A stretch of 7,377 bases of DNA, from NCBI GenBank assembly GCA_023390485.1, contig JAEWCT010000024.1, forward strand, positions 1 through 7,377, read 5' to 3'. Under the pieces are notes generated by a model. The model did no database searches. It was not told the DNA's origin and saw nothing but the letters and a program-made list of their open reading frames with translations. Position numbers and translations under genes: made by a program. Numbering within the stretch: position 1 is the stretch's first letter; every line of letters begins with the position of its first letter. Below are positions 1 through 5,229 of this stretch, piece by piece. The DNA comes from Pseudomonadota bacterium. GTDB lineage: Bacteria > Pseudomonadota > Alphaproteobacteria > Rhizobiales > Hyphomicrobiaceae.

Positions 1-887
1 TCGCCGCTCTGGTCGAACAAGAATTGAGACGCGGACGCGATGTTCTCGTGCACGTCCTCGATACGTCGAAGACGGGGTTGACGGGCGTCACGCGAGAGAC
101 GGCGCGGCAGCTCGCGGCTGCTGCTCCCGGCCGGGTGCGGATTGTTATCGACGCGTGCCAGCTTCGTTGTCCGCTCAGTCAGCTGCAGCGCGATCTTGCG
201 GACGGTTTCCTCGTGGCCGTTACCGGCTCGAAGTTCGTCGCAGGGCCGCCGTTCGCGGGGGCATTGCTCATTCCAGCGGCCATGGCTGAAGAAATTGCTC
301 AGTGCAGCGCGCTTCCGGCAGGTCTTGCGGAATATACGGCAGTACAGGATTGGTCCCGATCGCTTCGCGAACGCGACGACTTCAAGTTCAAGTCCGAGAT
401 GAATATCGGGCTGAGCCTCCGATGGGTGGCCGCGCTTGCGAACCTCGTGCCCTACGCGGGCGTCGATGAGGTGAGCCAGGCTCGCATCAACCAGCGTTTC
501 GTCGCTGCCGTTCGGGCCCGGGTGAAGGATGTCAGGGGTGCCCGGCTGCATCCTGATGACGAGGGCGAGTATTTGTCGTCGCGCGGCATCGTTTCGCTGA
601 CGGTGCTCAATGCTCGTGGCGGTTTCGCCGCGTTCGATGAAGCGCAGAGCATTCAGAGATCGCTGAGGAGTTCGGAGGGTGGTCCGGTTTGCCATCTCGG
701 TCAGGCTGTCCGGATCGGTCCCCGGGTTGCGCTCCGGATCGGCGTGTCGGCGGTTGATATTGCCGGTGTTGCCGCGCGGATGACTGAAGGTGCGACGCTC
801 GATCAGGCATTCAAGTCCATAGAGGATGGCCTCGATGCCGTCTTCTCCAAGTGGTCCGGGATCGAATACCAGCTCCGAAAATCATGA
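1..887 (+). CDS. Aminotransferase class V-like PLP enzyme, 3' part (5' end outside window)
   Basis: This is the C-terminal part of a fold-type I PLP-dependent enzyme. The reading frame is open to the left edge (codons from position 3), so the true start lies upstream; the TTG at 24 is not a convincing start. The visible PLP-site residues are in the order expected for the class V aminotransferase superfamily. The cofactor-pyridine Asp lies in VIDACQ (codon 150-152), with Gln three residues later. The Schiff-base Lys lies in TGSKF (codon 231-233), about 27 residues further on. The remaining ~215 residues fit the small C-terminal domain. The stop TGA overlaps the start of the next gene (ATGA), so the two are probably translationally coupled. 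Catalytic residues look intact. Substrate and exact reaction are unknown; it could be an aminotransferase, a lyase such as a kynureninase/cysteine-desulfurase relative, or an epimerase-like enzyme. Confidence 0.8.
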   Translation, partial: AALVEQELRRGRDVLVHVLDTSKTGLTGVTRETARQLAAAAPGRVRIVIDACQLRCPLSQLQRDLADGFLVAVTGSKFVAGPPFAGALLIPAAMAEEIAQCSALPAGLAEYTAVQDWSRSLRERDDFKFKSEMNIGLSLRWVAALANLVPYAGVDEVSQARINQRFVAAVRARVKDVRGARLHPDDEGEYLSSRGIVSLTVLNARGGFAAFDEAQSIQRSLRSSEGGPVCHLGQAVRIGPRVALRIGVSAVDIAGVAARMTEGATLDQAFKSIEDGLDAVFSKWSGIEYQLRKS

Positions 888-2314
888 CATCGCGAGAGCC
901 GCGCGATCTCGATCCCGTCGACTGGTCTGAATTTCGGCGGCTCGCGCATGCCGCGCTGGACGATGTCATCACGCATGTTCAGTCCATTCGGGAGAGGCCG
1001 GTTTGGCAGCGCGGGCCGGATGCAACGCGGCAGCGTTTTGCGCAACCCTTGCCCCTCGGGTCTCGCGACTTGAGCGAGGTTCTCGCCGATGTGCGTACGC
1101 ACGTCGCGCCGTTTGCCACCGGCAATCTGCATCCGCGGTTCATGGGTTGGGCCCACGGTGCCGGGACGCCCACCGGCATGGTCGCTGAAATGATCGCCGC
1201 CGGGTTGAACATGAATTGCGGCGGCCGGGACCACATCGGCATCGATGTGGAACGGCAGATCGTGGGCTGGATGAGCGAAGCGTTCGGCTATCCGGAAGGC
1301 GCGAGCGGATTGTTTCTCACGGGTTCGTCTATGGCGAACTTTCTGGCCGTGATCGTCGCCAAGACGAACGCGATCGGGGCTCAGACCCGGGAAGCCGGGT
1401 TGCGGCGTGCCGACGCCCAACTTACCGCATATACGTCCGCCGAGGCGCACAGCTGCATAGCGCAGGCGATGCAGCTGGCGGGCATCGGTTCAGAGCATTT
1501 GCGAAAGATCGACACCGACGGTTCGGGACGGATGCAGCCCGACATGTTGAAGACCGCCATCAGCGCGGATAGGGCTGCCGGATTTCTTCCGTTCCTTGTC
1601 GTTGCGACGGCTGGGACAGTGAACACCGGTGCGATCGATCCGCTCCCGGACATTGCGCGGGTCGCGCGCGAAGACGATCTCTGGTTTCATGTCGATGGCG
1701 CGATCGGCGCGCTTTCCGTCTTCTCCGGGCCGCTGAAGCCTCTGACGGCGGGGATCGAGTTGTCGCATTCGATCGCGCTCGATTTTCATAAGTGGGGACA
1801 TGTCCCCTACGATGCCGGGTTCCTGTTGGTGAGAGACGGCGCGGCCCATAAGCGGGCGTTCGCCTCAACCGCTGCTTATCTGCAGCGCTCCGACCGGGGG
1901 CTTGCGGCGGGTGAGACTTGGCCGTGTGACCTCGGGCCCGATCTCTCCCGCGGTTTCCGCGCGTTCAAGACCTGGATGACGTTCGAGACGCTCGGGTCGG
2001 ACCGCATCGGCGACGCCATTTTGCATACATGCGAGCTTGCGGGTTATCTCGCGGAGAGGGTGCGCGAGAGCGCCATCTTCGAACTGAAGGCTCCGGTTGC
2101 GCTCAATATCGTTTGCTTTGGCGTGAAGGAGGCGAGCGGCGGGGTGAATCGGAATCTTGTCCTGGATCTTCACGAGTTGGGGATCGCCGCCCCTTCCTGG
2201 ACGACGATCAATGGCGAGACGGCGATCCGCTGCGCCATCTTCAACCATCGGACGACGCGGGCCGATATCGATCTGTTCTTGGACGCCATCAGCGATCTGG
2301 CAAAGCGGGCTTAG
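884..2314 (+). CDS. PLP-dependent group II amino acid decarboxylase (DDC/GadB family)
   Basis: This is a 476-residue cytoplasmic enzyme of the group II decarboxylase family, which includes aromatic-L-amino-acid, histidine and glutamate decarboxylases. The N-terminal region with RERPVWQ (residues 36-42) is typical of this family. TGSSMAN (146-152) occupies the phosphate-binding position usually written TSGGSEAN. The PLP-stacking His is in AEAHS (His189). The pyridine-binding Asp is in HVDGA (Asp271). The Schiff-base Lys is in DFHKWGH (Lys303). YLQRSDRG (332-339) corresponds to the mobile catalytic loop of DDC, including its Tyr. Length is normal for bacterial members. I chose the ATG at 884, which overlaps the previous stop as ATGA; a GTG at 851 in the same frame would add 11 residues inside the upstream gene and is less likely. 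The substrate cannot be assigned; databases often label this group 'aspartate aminotransferase family' or simply 'PLP-dependent decarboxylase'. Confidence 0.9.
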   Translation: MTSREPRDLDPVDWSEFRRLAHAALDDVITHVQSIRERPVWQRGPDATRQRFAQPLPLGSRDLSEVLADVRTHVAPFATGNLHPRFMGWAHGAGTPTGMVAEMIAAGLNMNCGGRDHIGIDVERQIVGWMSEAFGYPEGASGLFLTGSSMANFLAVIVAKTNAIGAQTREAGLRRADAQLTAYTSAEAHSCIAQAMQLAGIGSEHLRKIDTDGSGRMQPDMLKTAISADRAAGFLPFLVVATAGTVNTGAIDPLPDIARVAREDDLWFHVDGAIGALSVFSGPLKPLTAGIELSHSIALDFHKWGHVPYDAGFLLVRDGAAHKRAFASTAAYLQRSDRGLAAGETWPCDLGPDLSRGFRAFKTWMTFETLGSDRIGDAILHTCELAGYLAERVRESAIFELKAPVALNIVCFGVKEASGGVNRNLVLDLHELGIAAPSWTTINGETAIRCAIFNHRTTRADIDLFLDAISDLAKRA

Positions 2315-2323
2315 CGGCCGCCG

Positions 2324-2653
2324 TCAACGGTAACGCCGCACGCTCGAAGTTTCGCGGCGGTATACGCGCTGGCGCTCCACACGCGTGCGCATATACACTT
2401 CCGGCGCCGCGTAAAGCGGTCCCCAATTCGGGAACAGGCCGAAATAGGGAAGGGGGTGGGGCGGCGCGTAATAGAAGCCGTTCTCTTCATAAAGGTCGTT
2501 GTAGGGGCGTTCGATGATGACGGGGCGCGGCAGCGCCTCCAGCATATAAACGTCGTCCGCCTCTGCGTAGCCGCGTCCAAAATCAGCCGCCATGGCGAAC
2601 GATGACGTGAGGCCTGCAGCCAGGAAGGCCGCCAGGGCGATCGGTGTTTTCAT
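2324..2653 (-). CDS. Small secreted Tyr/Pro/Arg-rich protein, unknown function
   Basis: This 109-residue protein carries a clear Sec signal peptide: MK, then a hydrophobic stretch over residues 4-20, then a signal peptidase I site after AMA (22/23). The mature part of about 87 residues is rich in aromatics and proline, with 11 Tyr and the segment YYAPPHPLPYFGLFPNWGPL (61-80). It ends in an Arg-rich tail (RTRVERQRVYRRETSSVRRYR region, 89-109) and has no Cys. It is probably periplasmic or outer-envelope associated. I do not recognise a named domain. Start ATG at 2653 is supported by GGGGA about 12 nt upstream, a slightly long spacing. The 3' end lies 9 bp from the end of the convergent decarboxylase gene. 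It lies 26 bp downstream of the 39-residue membrane ORF on the same strand and may share its transcript. Confidence 0.8.
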   Translation of the reverse strand: MKTPIALAAFLAAGLTSSFAMAADFGRGYAEADDVYMLEALPRPVIIERPYNDLYEENGFYYAPPHPLPYFGLFPNWGPLYAAPEVYMRTRVERQRVYRRETSSVRRYR

Positions 2654-2679
2654 TGATGAAATGGTCCCCGCTTAGCCAT

Positions 2680-2799
2680 TCAATGGAAGAGAGCAAATAC
2701 AATCCAAGCGAACGTCAGCAGACAGATGAGGAAGAGCGTCGGGCCCAGGTGCTTCTTCTCACGGTCGGGATGGTATTTGAAATTCTGTTGGATGGTCAT
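2680..2799 (-). CDS. Probable 39-residue single-span membrane protein
   Basis: This short minus-strand frame encodes MTIQQNFKYHPDREKKHLGP followed by a hydrophobic segment (TLFLICLLTFAWIVFALFH, residues 21-39) ending at TGA. The pattern of a charged, soluble N-terminus and one membrane helix reaching the C-terminus is typical of a tail-anchored small membrane protein and is unlikely by chance. It is too short for ordinary ORF cut-offs. It sits 26 bp upstream of the secreted-protein gene on the same strand, so the two may be cotranscribed. Against it, no strong Shine-Dalgarno motif precedes the ATG; upstream there is only a weak GAG about 17 nt away. Function unknown. Confidence 0.6.
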   Translation of the reverse strand: MTIQQNFKYHPDREKKHLGPTLFLICLLTFAWIVFALFH

Positions 2800-2925
2800 C
2801 GATGGTCGCGCAACTCGTTTGGGCCGTCCGGAGCCTATCTTCGCCTCGCGGTGTGATGATCCCGTTAAGAAGGCCTGAGAAATTGTCTCGGAGGTCAGGT
2901 TCGCGCAAGCGAGGCTTGGCCGCTG

Positions 2926-3321
2926 TCACCTTCGATACTGCTCGTCGCTGACCTGCTCCAGCCACTCGACGACTTTGCCGTCGAGGGCTTCCTGGACGGC
3001 GATATGGCTCATGCCATTGGTGGGCGTTGCCCCGTGCCAATGCTTCTCGCCCGGTGAAAACCAGACGACATCTCCGGGGCGAATTTCCTCGATGGGCCCA
3101 CCCTCGTGCTGCGCCCATCCGAGGCCGGCCATCACGATCAGGGTCTGTCCCAATGGGTGCGTGTGCCAGGCAGTGCGGGCGCCGGGTTCGAACGTCACCA
3201 GGGCGCCAGCGACGCGCGCGGGCTCAACCGATTGGATCAGCGGATCGATCCGGACGTGGCCGGTAAAGTACTCCGCCGAGCCCTTCGCCGACGGTTGAGA
3301 GCCGCTCCGGTTGATCTTCAT
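2926..3321 (-). CDS. Cupin hydroxynitrile lyase-like protein ((R)-mandelonitrile lyase family)
   Basis: This 131-residue single-domain cupin is, from memory of the family, very close to the manganese-dependent bacterial hydroxynitrile lyase of Granulicella tundricola (GtHNL), which makes or cleaves (R)-cyanohydrins. The first cupin motif contains [12 protein letters not shown] (49-60), supplying the metal ligands His53, His55 and Gln59. The second contains [16 protein letters not shown] (82-97), supplying His94. These are the numbered ligands of GtHNL. Ala40, Val42 and Gln110, which line the active site of that enzyme, are also present. The C-terminus ends in DEQYRR. Start ATG at 3321 has AAAAGGA 5 nt upstream. 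There is no signal peptide, so it acts in the cytoplasm. It appears monocistronic, with 126 bp to the next gene downstream. The natural substrate of these cupins is unsettled; carbonyl/cyanide detoxification or an unrelated cupin reaction are both possible. Confidence 0.88.
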   Translation of the reverse strand: MKINRSGSQPSAKGSAEYFTGHVRIDPLIQSVEPARVAGALVTFEPGARTAWHTHPLGQTLIVMAGLGWAQHEGGPIEEIRPGDVVWFSPGEKHWHGATPTNGMSHIAVQEALDGKVVEWLEQVSDEQYRR

Positions 3322-3326
3322 GGGGT

Positions 3327-3331
3327 TCCTT
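3327..3331 (-). promoter_or_regulatory. Ribosome binding site of the cupin gene
   Basis: Read on the minus strand, AAGGA lies 5 nt before the ATG at 3321, matching the anti-Shine-Dalgarno sequence and supporting that start over any internal codon. Confidence 0.55.
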
Positions 3332-3389
3332 TTCCAATGCAGCCGGCACCTTTTCTAGGCCGGGGGGCTTCCGATATTGGTTCATCCGC

Positions 3390-3406
3390 CGAGCGTGCGA
3401 CGCTCG
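3390..3406. repeat. Perfect 7-bp inverted repeat
   Basis: CGAGCGT (3390-3396) and ACGCTCG (3400-3406) form a 7-bp stem around a 3-base GCG loop. A third copy of CGAGCGT lies at 3478-3484. It lies about 70 bp upstream of the cupin start and about 100 bp beyond the end of the 48-residue gene, so it could be an operator for the cupin gene or a weak transcript-end structure. No T run follows on either strand. Confidence 0.3.
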
Positions 3407-3459
3407 CCGAGGTGGCCCGAGAGTAGAGCAAAAGGTTGGCTTGAGGACAGGTCTAAACC

Positions 3460-3494
3460 GCCGTCCGCCCGAGGGGGCGAGCGTCAAAGACGGC
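3460..3494 (-). other. Nested inverted repeat just downstream of the 48-residue gene
   Basis: Outer arms GCCGTC (3460-3465) and GACGGC (3489-3494) enclose an inner stem CGCCC/GGGCG (3466-3470 with 3475-3479, loop GAGG), leaving a 9-nt bulge. It begins 15 nt after the stop of the minus-strand small gene, where a transcript end would be expected. No run of T follows on the minus strand, so it is not a standard intrinsic terminator; it could block exonucleases or be chance in GC-rich DNA. Confidence 0.3.
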
Positions 3495-3508
3495 CGATTA
3501 TCTTAAAG

Positions 3509-3655
3509 TCAGTCGATGCCGATCGGCTGGCCACCCGCCCGGCGACGCAGCGACTTCACGACGAAGCTCACCGCAATCGTGGCGCCAATGGGAATGCACG
3601 CTGCAACCGCGATCTGCGGGAGCGTATTCAGCACGGCATAGAAGGCGTAGCCCAT
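3509..3655 (-). CDS. 48-residue small membrane protein under probable general-stress control
   Basis: This short minus-strand gene encodes MGYAFYAVLNTLPQIAVAAC (1-20), then a hydrophobic stretch to about residue 34, then a basic, probably cytoplasmic tail KSLRRRAGGQPIGID (34-48). It has one membrane helix, or a long hydrophobic hairpin broken by Pro22 and Gly24. The start is well supported: GGAG lies 7 nt before the ATG at 3655, and an EcfG-type promoter lies 27-51 bp upstream. No known family is recognised. The promoter suggests that it is made during general stress or stationary phase. It is read divergently from the 82-residue secreted protein 383 bp away. That a gene this short combines a good SD, promoter and membrane profile makes it convincing. 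Confidence 0.75.
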   Translation of the reverse strand: MGYAFYAVLNTLPQIAVAACIPIGATIAVSFVVKSLRRRAGGQPIGID

Positions 3656-3662
3656 AGTCGTT

Positions 3663-3666
3663 CTCC
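3663..3666 (-). promoter_or_regulatory. Ribosome binding site of the 48-residue gene
   Basis: GGAG on the minus strand ends 7 nt before the ATG at 3655. This near-ideal spacing fixes the start of the small gene. Confidence 0.7.
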
Positions 3667-3681
3667 GGAAGACGGCATGGC

Positions 3682-3706
3682 AACGTCGAAAGACGCTGCA
3701 CGTTCC
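3682..3706 (-). promoter_or_regulatory. EcfG-type (general stress sigma factor) promoter
   Basis: On the minus strand the sequence reads GGAAC (3706-3702), exactly 16 nt, then CGTT (3685-3682). This is a full match to the alphaproteobacterial EcfG/RpoE-like consensus GGAAC-N16/17-CGTT. The expected transcription start, some 6-9 nt after the -10 element, falls near 3673-3676. That gives a leader of about 20 nt containing the GGAG at 3663-3666 before the ATG at 3655. The spacing and placement relative to the RBS make a chance match unlikely. I looked for other GGAAC/GTTCC sites in the window and found none with a properly spaced CGTT/AACG partner. Confidence 0.7.
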
Positions 3707-4027
3707 ACTCCGTTGAAAATTTCATCCGCAAGGGGCATGCCGTCGACGATTCGCAATATGGGTGCATCCGATTAAAGCATCGTGACACCGGGTCGCCTCC
3801 GTGGAGGGAGGGGCCTGGGAGATCGAAGCCGCGGCGCGAGCCTTTCACCGCAACGGCTGAGCTTCGCTCGTGAATGTCCGACGGGAGCAGGCGCACACGG
3901 GCGAGGGCGGTGGCCCGGCCCGTTCAGTCGACAGCCGACGGCAGCGCGGCTTGGGTCAGGGTGCGACTCGCTTCCAAATCGCGTCGGTGCCACCATATAA
4001 AGGTGCCGGGCGAAGAGGAGGGTGCGC
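3707..4027. other. GC-rich intergenic region, no gene seen
   Basis: This is the bulk of the 383-bp gap between two divergent small genes. The left part carries the -35 side of the EcfG-type promoter. The rest is GC-rich and holds overlapping open frames on both strands with Arg/Pro/Ser-rich, low-quality translations, typical of non-coding GC-rich DNA. At the right end TATAAA (3996-4001), with TTCCAA 18 nt upstream (3972-3977), is a weak candidate sigma-70 promoter for the 82-residue gene. It is flanked by a GGTGCC direct repeat (3986-3991 and 4002-4007). No tRNA, riboswitch or terminator is evident. A short hairpin GAGC-TTC-GCTC is at 3859-3869. Confidence 0.4.
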
Positions 4028-4031
4028 GGAG
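4028..4031 (+). promoter_or_regulatory. Ribosome binding site of the 82-residue secreted protein gene
   Basis: GGAG lies 7 nt before the ATG at 4039, and a second purine-rich tract GAGGAGGG lies at about 4015-4022. The site selects the ATG at 4039, where a signal peptide begins, rather than codons further upstream in the same open frame (for example 3874). Confidence 0.6.
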
Positions 4032-4038
4032 CGGTGTG

Positions 4039-4287
4039 ATGCTCAAGATCGTTTTGGTACTATTGACGGTGATGGCTTTTGTTTCGCCTGCGGCAGCACA
4101 GATCGTCGTGCGCCCCGACCCTTCCGCGATGAACCCGCCCATCGTTCGGATGCCTTCAGGCAGCTGCTGTGCCCAACCTCCCGGGTCGTCGATTGAACCC
4201 AGGTATCCGGGACGATTGAGAGATTACTCCAATCCCCGCGCCGAATATGGGTGGTTCAACCAGAACCTGGGTGCCAAACGCCGGTAA
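4039..4287 (+). CDS. 82-residue secreted protein, unknown function
   Basis: The predicted product begins MLKIVLVLLTVMAFVSPAAA, a clear Sec signal peptide with a signal peptidase I site after AAA (residue 20). The mature protein of about 62 residues is polar, with Pro-rich stretches, an adjacent Cys pair (Cys43-Cys44) and a C-terminal part RDYSNPRAEYGWFNQNLGAK (61-80) followed by RR. It is probably periplasmic. The Cys pair could be oxidised there or form intermolecular disulphides. The frame extends upstream to 3874, but the SD at 4028-4031 and the signal peptide support the ATG at 4039; a GTG directly before it is the only close alternative. The next gene lies 95 bp downstream on the same strand. 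No family recognised. Confidence 0.7.
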   Translation: MLKIVLVLLTVMAFVSPAAAQIVVRPDPSAMNPPIVRMPSGSCCAQPPGSSIEPRYPGRLRDYSNPRAEYGWFNQNLGAKRR

Positions 4288-4296
4288 GCTGCAATT

Positions 4297-4324
4297 CCGT
4301 GACTTGCCTTCACCGTGACTTGCC
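4297..4324 (+). repeat. Tandem direct repeat, 12 bp, period 16 bp
   Basis: CCGTGACTTGCC occurs perfectly at 4297-4308 and again at 4313-4324, separated by TTCA. The pair lies in the 95-bp gap before the 227-residue membrane protein gene, about 60-85 bp upstream of its start. It could be a two-site operator or a small duplication left by replication slippage. Confidence 0.6.
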
Positions 4325-4382
4325 ATTCGGGGCGCGAACGTAGTTATCTGCTCGCCCGTGGCGGGAGGCGCGGCACATTCAC

Positions 4383-5066
4383 ATGCATTCACGATGGTTT
4401 GGTCTTGCGAAGCGCCACGGCTTGCAGTGCTCGGGTGGCGGGAAGCGCATCAGTCTGGCTGCTCTGCTCTGGTTGGTTGCCGCATTCTTCAGCGTGCCGG
4501 CCGGGGCTCATAGTTCACGCCAGCCGCTCATCACATCGGGTTTGCCGATCGCTAATCTCTCGCACGATCAGTTGCGCGTCATGGATCGATATAAGGATGC
4601 GATCGTGGCCCTTGCTGCTCGCCAGATCAGCCCCGATGTCGCAACACGGACCCTTTATAATTTCGTCAACCTGCAATTTGCCTATTGCCTATGGGGGCTC
4701 GTTCCGGGCGCCCTCACCAATGAAGACAGTCCCTTCAATGGATGCTCGCATGCGTATCTTGCGGGCAGCAAAGCGCTGCTTGAGCAACTGCAGCGCTCGT
4801 CGTCCGATCCGGCGGAAGCAAATCAACTGGCAGCCCGAATTCAATCGGACATGCAGGGGCAAGAAACGGGTGCCCTCATTTGCCGGAACGGCGTCGCTAC
4901 CTTGAACACGGCGGAGATCGTATTTCCCGAGTGGTCGGGCACCGCTTTCAATCCTCTTCTCACGCTCCTCGCATTCATTGTTTTCGGCACACTGGCAGGA
5001 TTGTTTCTGCTCAACCGCAGTAAAGACACCCGTGAGGATGCGGGGAGGATGCCTCAGAGCCATTGA
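4383..5066 (+). CDS. Type I membrane protein with a Cys-containing periplasmic domain, unknown function
   Basis: This 227-residue protein has an N-terminal basic region followed by a hydrophobic segment (residues 24-40) ending in VPAGA, a likely signal peptidase site near residue 42. It has a second hydrophobic helix near the C-terminus (about 190-210) followed by a short polar tail. The predicted topology is therefore a ~145-residue periplasmic domain anchored by one C-terminal helix. The domain is largely helical in character and holds three Cys: AYCLWG (102), NGCSHA (121) and LICRNG (167). The first two flank the segment LVPGALTNEDSPFN. At least one disulphide is plausible. I do not recognise the family. 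GGGAGG at 4363-4368 is the nearest SD, 14 nt from the ATG, longer than ideal; no other in-frame start is close. It is followed by a 163-bp gap before the flavoprotein gene. Confidence 0.75.
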   Translation: MHSRWFGLAKRHGLQCSGGGKRISLAALLWLVAAFFSVPAGAHSSRQPLITSGLPIANLSHDQLRVMDRYKDAIVALAARQISPDVATRTLYNFVNLQFAYCLWGLVPGALTNEDSPFNGCSHAYLAGSKALLEQLQRSSSDPAEANQLAARIQSDMQGQETGALICRNGVATLNTAEIVFPEWSGTAFNPLLTLLAFIVFGTLAGLFLLNRSKDTREDAGRMPQSH

Positions 5067-5229
5067 TCGTGGCTTCCGAGGATAGGTTTCCGCCGGCTTT
5101 GGCAGCTCGTGGCGTCCAACGCCGATGGCATTAACGCCGCTGTCATTTCTTTAAGGCTGGACTCGCCGGATACAACGTTCGACTATTCATTTCGTGTCGA
5201 TCGCGTTTTGGATTTCAGCAGGTCGCGGG
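5067..5229. other. Intergenic region with short hairpin and repeated AACGCC
   Basis: GGCGT (5111-5115) can pair with ACGCC at 5119-5123 (loop CCA) or with a second ACGCC at 5134-5138. A T-rich stretch around 5143-5152 follows the second copy. This could be a weak terminator after the membrane protein gene, or a leader structure for the flavoprotein gene. No convincing sigma-70 or EcfG-type promoter was found. Confidence 0.2.

Noticed and set aside
803..1450. A 215-codon minus-strand frame
   Set aside because: It is antisense to the end of the first PLP enzyme and the start of the decarboxylase, with no domain or RBS support.
2644..2856. A 70-codon plus-strand frame across the 39-residue membrane ORF
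   Set aside because: It starts at GTG without an SD inside the signal-peptide end of the opposing gene, and its sequence has no membrane or domain character; the minus-strand frame is more protein-like.
2901..2912. TCGC-GCAA-GCGA hairpin after the cupin gene as a terminator
   Set aside because: The stem is only 4 bp and no T run follows on the minus strand.
3498..3896. A 132-codon minus-strand frame over the 48-residue gene and its promoter
   Set aside because: It would place the EcfG-type promoter and SD inside a coding sequence, and its translation is Arg/Pro/Ser/Cys-rich. The 48-residue frame with SD and hydrophobic profile explains the site better.
3772..4000. Overlapping frames of about 70 codons on both strands of the intergenic region
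   Set aside because: Low-complexity Arg/Pro/Gly translations, no RBS and mutual overlap indicate non-coding GC-rich DNA.
3874..4038. N-terminal extension of the 82-residue secreted protein to 3874
   Set aside because: It would bury the signal peptide 55 residues inside the protein; the SD at 4028-4031 fits the ATG at 4039.
4315..4905. A 196-codon plus-strand frame overlapping the 227-residue gene
   Set aside because: It is out of frame with the signal-peptide/TM protein, rich in Arg, Ser and Cys, and lacks any recognisable feature.
5157..5179. A GGACT...CGTT pair upstream of the FMN reductase as another EcfG promoter
   Set aside because: The -35 differs from GGAAC and the spacer is only about 14 nt, outside the 16-17 nt needed.
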